Positions 26,010 through 38,195 of a DNA stretch of 64,000 nt are shown here, piece after piece. Source of the DNA: Blasia pusilla (lineage: Eukaryota; Marchantiophyta; Marchantiopsida; Blasiales); NCBI GenBank assembly GCA_050084515.1, contig CM114272.1, positions 20,832,001 through 20,896,000 of the forward strand, written 5' to 3'. Position numbers and translations under genes: made by a program. The notes below the pieces were generated by a model. That model saw nothing but the letters and a program-made list of their open reading frames with translations. It was not told the origin of the DNA and made no database searches. Numbering within the stretch: the first letter of the stretch is position 1; each line of letters starts with the position of its first letter.

Positions 26010-27402
26010 ACTATAGTAAATAATAGAAATTCTCCACATCTATTTTATGAGCTAGTCTAATCTCTTCATACCTTGGACATGTAACAAACACATGTTCTTC
26101 ATCCTCAATACTTCCTTCGTCACATAATCTACAAATTTGTTCTTTTCTATCAACGTTAAGCTTATGAGAAAACAGAATCTGATGAAATCACTGAAATCTA
26201 TTACAAATCTTGGAGATACAAAGTGGCTTAGTCCGTCCATGCGCTCACTAAAAGAGCTTCAATTGAACCTGAATATGGAGATAACTTGACATACAAGAAA
26301 TAAGCTACCGCTGCAGCTCTCGACTATTTCACTACTCGGGAAACTAGGGTTTTTATCTATTTTTCTTCGTCTTTATTAAAAGAAAAAATTTTCAGAACAA
26401 GTCTAGTTTTATCAAGCGCTGCGTCCCTGTACCCTCATGCAATATAGGGTTAGGTAATCCTAGTAACGCTACTCCATAAACCACCTACGTCATATTACTA
26501 TGACTCCTTGGACGTCTAAGTCGGAACCATCAATCTAGGCTTCTCCTCATAAAAGGGGGCCGATTAGATTAATGATACTAAGAGAAGTGTATGTTGAGAA
26601 TCCAATAGAGCCAACATCCTTTCTCAATTCCTAGTCTATAAGACCCAATTCTATGTCGTGCGATGATATGACGTAAGAATGTGGGGATTCTTGCAAGCAG
26701 GTATCCTTGTTCACAATATGCAAGCATAGGATTAACATGAAGTTGATAGTACTCCAGTTTTATGCCCGTGCTGCTCCAAATAATATTCCAATCTAGTTCT
26801 GCCACATTCTCATCTGAAGACCGAATCACCACATCCATAATTCACCTTATGGAATGTGTGGCTCGTAAAGCTTGATGAGGGAGACAGAAACATCAAGAGA
26901 TCTCATCCAAGAAATATAAGTGATGGTCAATTAGAGAGCTTCATCCTTTAGAAACCTATTTCCGCAAGAAGAATAGAATAAGGAGTTTGGTTTTTTACAC
27001 CCAAATTTTCTTGTAGAAATATCTTTTGCACCCTCTCCACGTGCCCGCAACGTGTCTTCTTACAACTAGGGCCCCAAACTTGGATCCCATATAAGACCAC
27101 AACCATCACTAAGCTCCTAAATAAGAACTTCTTAAGACCCCACAAGTACAAGATGAACTTTTCTATCCCGATCTAAAAATGAATATAGAGCTTTGCTTCT
27201 ACTCTCTTTGCAAGCAAAGCGCCCAACTATAGTCATGAGAGAAATCAATGCCTAGATTTTTTAACTCTTCTAATTGTAGAATTTTATAAAAGAACGAGAA
27301 CTTGGATCTAGTACCCACTATAATGACTTTAGACTTCTCTACTATATTCTCTTTAGACTGATTGATATTGTTATAAGATGCATGAGCCTCAACACAAACC
27401 AT
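26010..27402 (-). pseudogene. Non-LTR retrotransposon (LINE) 3' ORF relic
   Basis: Post-RT and C-terminal part of a second, different non-LTR retrotransposon on the minus strand. Read 5' to 3': a segment at 27402-27199 ending LKNLGIDFSHDYSWALCLQ (post-RT KYLGI-type block); at 27151-26948 KKFLFRSLVMVVVLYGIQVW then ERVQKIFLQENLGV; a further segment to 26578; and at about 26170-26050 a zinc-finger-like tail, CRLCDEGSIEDEEHVFVTC, with a Cys-X2-Cys pair followed by His and Cys. It lies in several frames. A GC-bearing segment that recurs inverted at 32930 lies between the last two blocks. Confidence 0.85.
26130..26610 (-). repeat. Inverted duplicate segment, copy A
   Basis: On the minus strand this runs from TTGGATTCTCAACAT through an AACCCTA-bearing block into LINE sequence (TATCTCC, CACTTTGTATCTC). 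It matches 32930-33420 on the plus strand at about 80% by eye. Copy B begins TGTTGGATTCTCAACA, a common start of Copia-type LTRs, so the segment may include a solo LTR, but no matched end or target duplication was found. Confidence 0.7.
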
Positions 27403-28236
27403 AAGGAAAAAATGAAAAGAGAACCATCGTGGAAAAATGAAAAAAGATTTTCACATGCATCCCAAATCTAGAGTCTTTACCTAATGTTGAGCATGTGCAC
27501 AATATTTCACATAGTCAATGATCTTCTACAAATTGAATAGTTTTGGAGACAATAGAGAAGCTTGCATGTATACATCAATTCAAAGAAATAAAATGGTGCT
27601 CCCATATTTTCTTTTTGTATCTCATTTTACAACTTTGTCATCAAGAATTATAGGATCTTCAACATATCATGATAGAATGACATTATAATGATGTATGCAT
27701 CATCATGTAAACATCAAAAAATCCAAGGAAGAAACATACTCATTTGGATAAACCATATGATACAGAACATGTTGAGAATCCATTTATAAGGAGTGATACG
27801 AATGAATACGTGGATTTTATCAATTTTGCAATCATGTCTTGATTTCAAAGATAGATAAATATTCCTTTTATTTTCTTTTCTTTTTCTTTTCACCATTTTT
27901 TTTAAGGTAGCGATTACCATAGTATTCTATATTGCTCCTCTTATATTATTGATTTTATTTGGTTTCGTAGGATAACACACTTTCTAAAGTGGAAATTGAG
28001 TTTCAAATGGCAAGATAAGGCTTATATATTCAATTGAATTCTTAACACATTTATATTATTATGGGAGAGTGCCTTCATGATTTGAAAACACCTCTCTACT
28101 TGACACGTGGCAACTAGGCAGCAGGAAAATGTTTCACATGCGACAGGCAACAAAAAAAAATTTGTATTTATGTACATCATCATTAATCTTTTCCCTTCAC
28201 GAGCTATACACTAGTTATTCAAACCCTTTTTTATTT
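27403..28236. other. AT-rich DNA, possibly the body of a Helitron
   Basis: No coding motif was found. This stretch precedes a Helitron 3' terminus, so part of it is probably the body of a non-autonomous Helitron, but no A/TC 5' end was located. Confidence 0.4.
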
Positions 28237-28264
28237 CCCGTGAATTGCACGGGCACCTTACTAG
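28237..28264 (+). mobile_element. Helitron 3' terminus
   Basis: A 6-bp stem CCCGTG/CACGGG (28237-28253) is followed seven bases later by CTAG at 28261-28264, and the next base is T. A terminal hairpin plus CTRR inserted before T is the standard Helitron 3' end in plants. The element lies to the left, and its 5' end was not found. Confidence 0.72.
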
Positions 28265-30457
28265 TTTTTATTATGAGGGTTGCTATCACATTGTTTGACA
28301 ATCATGCTATTATTAAATATGAATGGAGCAAAGGGATTAGCAAATAGGACGCGTAATAATTACTCCACATATTATAGTTGTGATAAAATCTTTGGAGGAA
28401 CTTTTTGGAGCATAAATTTTTATTTTGCACATCCGATTAATTCAATCCGATTAATTTTGATTTTGATTTATCTTTAATTTATGATGGTTTCAATTTTCTA
28501 TCCATTTCGCTTTTACAACGACAATTTATGAATCTCAAGGTCAAAAGTTAGATGGAGTTGGCATCTACTTGCCAGATCTCATATTTTCTCATTGACAAGT
28601 ATAGATTGCCTTATCTAGAGTATGTTCTAAAAATTCTATCCATATAATGAGTGATAATTAAAATCCTATAAAAAATTGATGTTTAATTACACTAAAAATA
28701 TTTTCTATCATGAAGTGCTAAATTAAAATTAAAAAAGGATTGAAATATATTCCCAAACCATGATGGTGTATGTGGCAATTTTGGTTTGTGCGATGGTTTT
28801 CAAGATTTGTAATATCTAATAAAACTTTTTTTGGCGATTTCAACCAATGAGAGGCAAAAAACTATTAGATTCCATTGAGTTTTAAACCCACTTCTTTGCA
28901 CGCGGACTTCTATCTATTTATTTATTAAGTTTTAGGGTGGTGGATTACAAGGCTATATTGGCTAGATTAAATAGGAAAAACATTCAACATTCCACTATTT
29001 TCCAAGGATAACCATATATGCACTTTGAACATGCATTTGCCCCTTCATGAATTCCAAGGAGCTTAGTAATCAGAATTCGAATTTAACGTGAATTGTGCCC
29101 TTTAAGAGTGTACAATCATGAGTGAACCCACACAATGAGACACTTGCTAGTGAGAATCCTTCAAGCTAGCTTAGATGATTACCAGTGTTCGAGCATAGAG
29201 ATGTTTGAAAATCAAAAAGGCACTCTCCATTAATAATATTGATTTTTGAGATTCCCAAGTGAAGTTCTAGTATCCCTGTTTGCTCTTAGACTTTTGATTG
29301 ACCGTTTTGAACTTAGACATGAAGATTCTTGCCCTTCGATGTGACGACTTACATTACTCTTGTGATGACACCATAAATTCAATTTATGCTAGTGATATGC
29401 ACAAAACAGTAAGAGGAATTTTGCAAATCAAATTCAACTTCATTGTTTCCTTTTTGTACTTGTCTTTTTTCTCATTACAATTTGTAAGATGAAGAAGAAA
29501 TATGAAGATGGGATTTCTCCTTTTTAATGACGTTCGGATTTGAGGGCACACTATCCACTTTCCAGGTTTTTCGTCTACTTGAAACTTGCACTAGTCCAAC
29601 ATTCATACTTCCTTATGGTGAATAGATGCTCACTAGGATGACCGTCCATTCCAACTACGAACCCATCTAATTTCAGGATGAAAATAAGCCCTACAAGCCA
29701 AAAAGTTCTTCCACAAATGTAGGAGTCCTCGTTTTACTAAACGACAAGAAGATCGTGGACATGCAGCTTTTCTTCTTATGCCTTTTCTTTCGACTTTCCT
29801 TATGTGGTTTATACACTCCATCCCTCGTGCACAAAGTGCAGACACGCGGAATAATTCGTTCGTCACAAACGTTCAAAATGCATTTTAAGTGGGAATTTAG
29901 GGCAGTCGAATTTAAGTGGGAATTTAGAGCAGTTTGTCAACTTGTCACTTTCCACTCATTGCATGTATCTCTTAAATGTTCCAAAAGGTTGGGGGCAAAA
30001 AAGACACGTCGTAGTGCCAACAGGTTCTCCTCTTTCTTAGACTCCTACGGACTCGTAAGATTCGAGTTTCGTTGTTTGGTTAGTGTCAGGTGTCAGTTCA
30101 CGGTCAAAACAGAGAGCAGACGAGACAGATTCCGTTGGGTGACTTTCCAGTTGATTCCGGTTGAGTACTTTTCGAAAATACATACTTTACTGAAATGGGC
30201 CGATATATTTGTATTTTTATTACCATACACTCAAACTAGTGTGGCGGTATTATTAAAAATACGAATAAGTGCAATACGGACTTATGAGTTGATTAGAGAA
30301 TGTAATTATAAAAAATATTAAATTTACATAAGTTTCAATTTCAATTACTCTACAATACGAAAGGGAGATGAGGATGACGTGGTCAATTAAAAGAATTTAA
30401 AAATATGAAGAGTTCTATAATCAATAGAAATTAAAAAATATTAAGGGTTCATACGAT
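28265..30457. other. Unassigned AT-rich DNA
   Basis: No gene recognised. A 188-codon frame at 29755-30321 has no domain and poor codon texture. A short direct repeat, TTTAAGTGGGAATTTAG, occurs twice near 29885-29930. Confidence 0.4.
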
Positions 30458-30609
30458 AGATCATAATAGTAAATCCAATCCAAAATGCAACTATGGGCTG
30501 AAAGGGAGTTTTATCTACCAACCGAGCATGTATAGACTATAATAGTAAATCCAATCCAAAATGCAACTATGGGCTAAAAAGGAGTTTTATCTACCAACCC
30601 AACATGTAA
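30458..30609. repeat. 76-bp direct tandem duplication
   Basis: Two adjacent units at 76-bp spacing share ATAATAGTAAATCCAATCC and the following 50 bp with only a few differences. Confidence 0.9.
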
Positions 30610-32929
30610 GAAGTGACGGCTAAACATAAAGACCATGAATGAGAGTGATGACTAACTAACACTTTGAAAGCCTAAGTAATCGGTTGAATTATTGTGGTGC
30701 TACTGAAGAAAATATTGTGTTTTGCACATTAGAGGGAATGGTAAAAAATGGGCTTTAAGTTCGGGTCGTAATTGGTTTCTCATAGATTAATAATAAAAAT
30801 CATGATTTCTAGTTGATAATATTTTGTCAAAGTGAAGAAAATTGGTAAAGAAAGATGAGGAAGCTGTATAGGATGTAAGATTAAGAAAATCACAAATCAA
30901 TGCAATGATTCAAAAGAATCACATTAAGATATGAATACATTTGGTGAAGTCAATATTGATCAATGTTATTAGGGATTTTGGCAAGTACTTCTCTCTTCAC
31001 ATCCACACACCCCTTGCATATCAATGATATTCCTACCTTGGTCCTTGAGATGTGCGAACATCTTTAGTGCACTTGCTAGGACCCATTGAAGCAAGGATAA
31101 TAGAACTCAAGGAGGTGTTGGTTTGGGTAGTTGGGATAACCACTGGAGAATAATGAGGCCTTTATTCCTTGTTCAGGTTGAAGGTGACTTAAGAAGAATG
31201 ACACCATTTTACTTTCCAAAAATAAATATCTTTATTTGGATGTTGGATTCCTCCTTAAAAGATGAATCGATGAGATCAATGGATTGGAGACAAGTCTAGC
31301 CTCTTGAATCCCCCGAAATATCCTTGTCCTTCTCAAGGGAAGTATCAATGACATCCATGTAGAGCTTCTCATCCCTTGATCTAAAAGTTGCTCGAAAATA
31401 TTATTCTCATATGGAGGGACCTTTCTCATTGGTATCACCAACCATAGTGATTGTACTTCCCAATCTCCTAGATAACCACGCTACAATCCATACTTGCAGA
31501 AACCCCTCTTCATTGTCTAGGAAACTCTCCTCGCAAGACCATCCACCTCGGAATTATTTTATAACGTCGTGCATAGACGAATCAATGTCAAGTCACACAA
31601 GGCCTGAAACTCATTATGCAACTCGATCCCTTAGTCCCAAGATAAAGGTTTGAAAAAATCCAAAATCCATCCATTAATTAAATCCCACCCTATGATCGGT
31701 AATGGGTGCAACTAAGGGGTTGGAGCATGGAAGGATACCTATATTCTATCAAATATCATACATATGGAAATAAATTACTATAAATTTTCCAGCATGCTAT
31801 GCTTGGAGCAAGCTAAACGTACACTTGACTCCAAAATATCCGAATTCATTGTGGATTTGTGGGCATGTTGCATCCATCATGCTCGTTAAAGATGATGCAC
31901 CACTCACTCCTTACCATCCTCCCATAGTGGTAAAATATGTATCCCCCTCCAACTAAACCGTTTGGCTCACTATAGAATCTGATCTTGCTTTTTGGTACCT
32001 AACATGTGTTGTATGATGCCAATGCCTACTAGGTATTCCAAGACAACTTTATCTTTATGGTCATCTCAGCCACATAGCTTAAAGCTCTCCTCACCAGCTA
32101 CTAGATTTGGGATTCTAAGGTCGACCATGGAGAGCCATATGAAACGGACATTGATATGACTTTGATTGTGCCATCAAGTCAATTTCATATGGCTATCCAT
32201 GGTTAAAAATCCTAAGTAGGGAAATTCATGTCACTCAAGAACTATCTCTTCATCACTCATCATGCCACCGAGCCCTAGTTGCATATCGCTGATTCAAGTA
32301 TGGGTTACAACTCCACCCATCTACGTTATCATTAAGTGACTTAAGTTGTCTAGCTTGATGTACCATTTAGAATTCATACTCCTACAATTTCATATCTTAG
32401 TTAATTGACAAGTAGAGTTCTATCGCCTAAACGACATATATAGAGGGTTAGTGGCCTATTTGGGTATAACTTTGTCTTGAGGTGTCGGATGAGATTGACA
32501 ACAAGTCCATTGTGTTGGGAGCACCATCTCTATTGATTCCCCTCTTTTTACTCTTTTTCAAGTAGATGACCTATTGATCGAGTTAACGGTCACCCAATAA
32601 CCTGGGCATGTAGATTACCATTCGAGAGGCTATTTTTAGGGGAAGAACTTTTGGCTCTTTCTAAGGCTAGAATAGAGGGAGACATGGCTTTCTCAAGCCA
32701 TCTCTCTCATGTTGGGCCCTTAGCGCACCTCTCTTCCTCTGTATGTAGTAGGAACTAGGATGTTAGTGTTTGGATTCCCTCATCGCGGGGGGTGGATGTG
32801 GCTCGATATATAAGCCGACGTGGATTCGAGAGTGGAGTTAGTTGTGTGAGTCATTTTTACTCTGATTTTACTTGAGAAAGATGTGAGGGGGCACATGGGA
32901 ATTTTTTGTGTGTTGGTGGGCAGTGGAGT
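30610..32929. other. Unassigned DNA
   Basis: Short frames only, on both strands, with none recognised. Confidence 0.4.
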
Positions 32930-33420
32930 TGTTGGATTCTCAACATCCACTTCTCTGAGCACCATTAATCTGATCGGCCCCCTTGTATGAGGAGAAGCCT
33001 AGATTGATGGTTCCGACTTAGACGTCGAAGGAGTCATAGTAATATGACATAGGTGGTTTATGGAGTAGCGTTAATAGGATTATCTAACCCTATATTGCAT
33101 CAGGGTGCGGGGCACCCTGATGCGTTGCGGGGGTCTGGGGGCGCAGCCCCTGGTATGCCAAGACGACGCAGGGGTCCAATTTTTTTTATTAACAGAAACG
33201 AAGAAAAATAGGTAAAAAACCCTAGTTTTTGGAGTAGTGAAATAGTTGGGAGTCGCAGCGGTAGCGCATTCTCGTATGTTGAGTTATCTCCGTGTTCAGG
33301 TTCCATCAAAACTCTTATGTGAGCGCACAAACAGACTAGGCCACTTTGTATCTCTAAGTTTTGTAAAGATTTCAGTGATTTCGTCACTTTTTGTTTTCTC
33401 ACAAGAGTTTTCTTGTTGGG
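32930..33420 (+). repeat. Inverted duplicate segment, copy B
   Basis: Begins TGTTGGATTCTCAACATCC and continues through a GC-rich module (33104-33160, with GGGGTCTGGGGGCGCAGCCCC-type runs). It then passes into LINE-derived sequence (LSYLRVQVPSKLLCERTNRL in the plus direction). Copy A at 26130-26610 lacks most of the GC-rich module. The GC-rich module is typical of some plant LTRs. Confidence 0.7.
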
Positions 33421-36400
33421 GAACCTTTGGGAATGTCGGGTGTATGTCATTTTGTCATTTTTTTGTTAAGAAGGTTATGCGCGGAATCATTACTCAATTT
33501 TTGGTGAGTTTCATGGATAGCAAACTAGCATAGGACGGTTGTAGGGGTCGGGCAAGAGTGCTTGGATGTAGCATGCTAGTGTAGCATCAAGATTCAAGAA
33601 TATGGGCGTAGGTTGGGAAAGCGGAAAGAGAGGCATGTTGGGTCAAAACACCATAGCCACCATGAGTACAGCCAGGCTACCATACAGCCATTTGCATTAG
33701 GGCACAGAGGGAGTCGACGCGCATAGGGAGACGTGGGGCTAGAGCTTAAAGATTCCGGGTGACAAGAGTAGTTGCAAGCTAGGAGGCCGTCATGTGGCAA
33801 TAAGGGAGGGATAGAGGGAGTTGGGTGAGTTGCGAGGTTAACGTTGTGGGGGAGCGAATGGAGTTCCTAGGAGGGGAATGGAGGGCAGTGAGGGCTATAA
33901 GGGCTGCTGATAGATGCAATTAGGATGGAGCTCCATAGGGGCGCAAGCTTGGTAGTCGGGAGGAGAGAGTGCACAAAGTTGTGCACAAGCATAACCGCAA
34001 GTGGCGCTTTAGGCTTAAGGGCGCGCAACATGAGTCGGGTCTGGGATGGAAAGACAAAGGAAACTCAATAGAGGTGTGTGGCAAGAGAATGGAACAAGGG
34101 AGGAGCCCATGCATATGGAGCGTGCCTGTGGAAAAAGGGTTGGGACCAAGTTTGGTCGACGGAAGGAGAATGCGGGGTAAGCCAATAGAGATGGGGCCAC
34201 GCCTACAAGGAGAGAGAAGCCATGGCGGCATTCTAAGTTAATGTGGTTTGGTGCTGCATTGTGGTGGTTGGGCTTATAGGATATATAGAGGCCACGTGAT
34301 AAAGAGCAGGTTGGACATGGCTAACCATACCTACATGGTTGGGATGGGCTACATAGCCAACCATGAGGGTGATTAGTGGCGAGATTTGCTAACTACAGGG
34401 AGTTATTCATAGAGTTTTGGCATACTAGTCCTTTGCTGATTGGGGGCCAGATGGATACTCCGCACTGAAGGTTTCTTTCAGAGTGCTAGTGGTGAAGACA
34501 CAAGAGGAGATTGTCTTGCCACCGAGGTTGTTGCACCACATGGAGCAATCAATGTTGACGTGCAATAGAGAGATGGGATGCGTATTCATGTTACCCCTTC
34601 AAGTCCCTTTTCCTACACTTTTCTCGTGTCCTTGAGGGTGTTGGGTATCGGGTAGAGCTTAGGCTAGATGGGTGTAGCAACAGTGTCGAGTGTAGACTTC
34701 TTGTGCCTGAAGCGTATTTATGGATATAGGGTGGTTTCTCGAGTAGGGGTTACGTGTATGATCCAAGAGAGTGTCAATAGCTTAGATAAGCTAGTTTGGT
34801 AGGCTCAAGCTAGATGAGCCCAAGTGTGCGTGAGGCTGGATGTGTCATCATGGGGTTATCATTAGCGTATGTAAGCTAGCAAGGAGTGTGGAAGACTCTC
34901 GGTGAGCGTTTGAGAAAAGCGTTCATACACATATGGCAAGTGATTATTGCCATCCATGGAGTGATTGAGGTATAATCAGTGCAATATTGGTACGCAGTTC
35001 TAGATCCGGAGCCTTAGAAAACTCGAAGACCATCTTCAATGTGGGCTTCTTCATATGAAGGACCATTGCATCTTGGACTCTCCTTACCACTTTTTATTAT
35101 TGCACCAGACATGGTTTATTATTGCACTAGAGAATGTTGGCCAATGTGGTTTATTACTTAGTAATTGTCCAATTATGTAACTTATTTAAGTTTGAAGTTA
35201 GGGACTATTTGTTATTGTCTTGATATGACTGAAGATCCATCTATCATTGAATAACATGAAGGTAGATAAGATTTGAGACATAAGACCTATTTGACAATAT
35301 CCTTGTTGGGTAGATAATTTTTTGCTACATGTAAAGCTAAAACCAATAATCAATGCAATCATATCATTATCAATTTTATACTACCACAAAATACAAGATT
35401 AATTCTATACCATAGTCATATTTTTCTGAACATTAAAAAATAGCAAGAAAAAATAAATGAAAATGGTTTTAAAATGTAAATCAATGACCAAAAGAAGTCA
35501 TTTTTATATTCCTAAAACATTTGAAAGTCACAAAGAACAGAAATCCTAAGCACGAGCTTCTTCAAATTCAACACTGGCCAAATAATTGAAGTTCTAACAG
35601 CATCTCCAAGTGTGAGTTGAGCTAGTTCATCCATTGTATTCACCTCCCATAGTTGGTAATCAAGTTTTGTCATAACCTTTAAGTCTACTCTAAGCCCACT
35701 CAAGCCCGAAACTACTCCATGGCCCATAATATTTTGATTGAGTTTTGGTTTTGTAATATGTACCTCATCTTCCAATCGTGACTATATACATGTCATTTCA
35801 ATCAGTAAGTTATATAATTGCAAACATACCGACACTAGAAAAATAAATTAACTAAAAAATTCCCATCATCGTGATAAAGTTCCATCCACCTATTGGTAAA
35901 ATCCTTGAAAAGTTTACAAGCCCCACCTGGGTGGAGTAGGCAACATAAGAATGGGAACACAAATGCGTATTCATAATTGTTACATAACCATGGAGATAAA
36001 GTAAAATGGAATGTCAAACAATGAAAGTTTTATTATTTACTCTTTGTTTCTTGCTATTGAGCACTTTCAAATCACACTATCTACAGTCCCAACCATCTCG
36101 GTGGTTGCCTTCGACTTATTCTTAATCTTTGGTGAAGAATACATGTCCACTATTGCTTCACCTATACAAAAAAAACTCAAATTTATATCAACCACGCAAA
36201 ATATAGAATTCACCACTTATAAAGAAGGAAGTTGATCTAATTTGCAATTCAGACATATGTCAATAGAAACAAATGAATGAATAATATATCACTCAAAAAA
36301 GGATGAAGTGGTTAAGAGATACTCCTTGGGAATTTGTATTAGTCATAGATTTTGCTCTCTCACTGATGGTTACATATAGATGATCAATCTTCTCTTTACC

Positions 36401-36889
36401 TCCACAATTTGGGCTAGAGTAAGGAATGCAAATGCCAACACATATTTTTTAGTGTTACTTATAATGAGATCTGAATCCTCACCACAAATAAAATTTCTAT
36501 TCTTCAAATAGAGAATTTACTCGCATGATTTATTCAAGGCTTTAGCGGAGTACATGTGACCATCACACTTGAAGAGCTCTTATTCATCACCTAGCTTGCA
36601 AGATCTGCACTACGCACTTTTTCACTACCGGTGAAATTAAAAATGGACATATGTAGCAAGAAATTTTTACAACATGCTCTTGAAAGTGCCTCAAATTCAT
36701 GAACAATATGATCAATTAAAGCATCTCACATGTTAAAGTAGTATGCTCCTCAAAGCCAACATTCATGTGAGACTTTGTACTCCTTTTCTTAGGGGACTTT
36801 TCGGTGTTAATAGTTGTTTCAATGTTATCCACGATCTCTTGCTCTCCTTGATGCGTCTTGCATATTTAAGGTTACATAAGTAATCATGA
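33421..36889. other. Unassigned DNA
   Basis: 33540-34300 is purine-rich and GC-richer, with overlapping frames on both strands and no recognised domain. The rest is AT-rich with no gene. Confidence 0.4.
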
Positions 36890-37440
36890 TAGGCGTGTCA
36901 CGGGCTTGCGGGCCTGGTCTGGGTTGGGGACAAGCCTTGCACGAGCTTCTGCATAGGCTTGCGGATTGAGAACATGCCGGGCGCGGGCTAAGGGCTAGGG
37001 GTGAGCTTGATGGGCCTAGCGCGGGCTCCCGCGAGGTCTTGCCGGCTAAGGGAGGGCTATGGCACATGCTTGTAGGCTCAGAGGGGGTAGGGTACGAGCC
37101 TAGCGCGGGCTGCGCGTAGACTTGTGGCCTAAAGGTGGGCCTATCGTGGGCCTCGTGCAGGCTTGCGGGTTGAGGGGGAGCTTGGTGAGCCTAGCGCTGG
37201 CTCCCGCGATAGCTTGTGGGCTAAGGGCAAGCTATGGTGCGGGCTTCAACGACTACGGAAAGGGCTAATGGAGGGCTAGGCATGGGCTAATGGTGGGTTG
37301 AGGGCGGGCCTGGCAGGCTATTGGCAGATTGATGGCAGGTAGGAAAACAGGCCTGGCAGGCTAAGAATCGGCCTAGAAAGTTTCATGTAGGCTAAAGCGC
37401 AATCCTAGTGGGAACTTAAACGCAATTTTTATACAGGCTA
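36890..37440 (+). mobile_element. Left terminal and subterminal region of the hAT element
   Basis: Starts near TAGGCGTGTCACGGGC, resembling hAT terminal repeats. It then has some 550 bp dense in GGGCTA, GCGGGCT and GGCTTGCGGG motifs in both orientations, as in hAT subterminal transposase-binding regions. It stands out sharply in GC from the flanks. The matching right end and the 8-bp target duplication were not found. Confidence 0.5.
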
Positions 37441-37849
37441 GGGTGCTTGAAAGATAGAGGGGTTGGAGAAAAAGTAAGAGATTAAAGTAGGGTAGATGTA
37501 TTAAAGAATAGGTTAGTTACAAATGAGAGTAATTGAAGAATTGGGGACAGTATTGATGGAGAGAGAAAAGGAGAATGTTAAAATATAATTGAATAAGGTG
37601 ATTGTATTGGAAAATAGGTTAGTTGGAAATAAAATTTAGTAAAGAAGTTAGGATAGGTGAAAAAGGAATGGGATAGGAGAACAAAATCATATTTGTTAAA
37701 TGGTGATTAGTAGTGATGATTCAAGAATAAATTGTAAGTGGGGGTAGATGAGGAAAAAGAATGAAGGCTTCATTCTCTTCCTTCCATCCTCCCCTATGTA
37801 AACTTGTTCATTTTTGGTATATCCTCACAATCTCATTCCTCCCTTCATG

Positions 37850-37853
<4 letters not shown>

Positions 37854-37908
<55 letters not shown>
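37854..37908. repeat. (CT)n microsatellite
   Basis: An almost pure CT run of about 27 units upstream of the hAT transposase relic. Confidence 0.9.
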
Positions 37909-37909
<1 letters not shown>

Positions 37910-38195
37910 TCTTTTGTGGAAGTTTTTTTCTCGATAGATAGCTGAACTTGATAAGTGAGAATATGTTTTGCCACTAGATAACCCTGATAATTGAAGGTAT
38001 CTCGATTATCTATGTTAGCATATTGATCTTTCTTGTTCATAGTGAGTGTTCCAAGTTTGTTATGGGAACATTCATTGAAAATATTTGGTATAATTTGCAT
38101 ATATTTTACTGGTCGCTATATCCTACTATTGACATTGTAAAATTATTGCGAATTATCCAAAAATTGTTGGGTGGGATTAGTGTCTGTCTGCAGTC

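Noticed and set aside
29755-30321. 188-codon plus-strand open frame
   Set aside because: No domain, AT-rich codon texture late in the frame and an internal short direct repeat; not supported as a gene.
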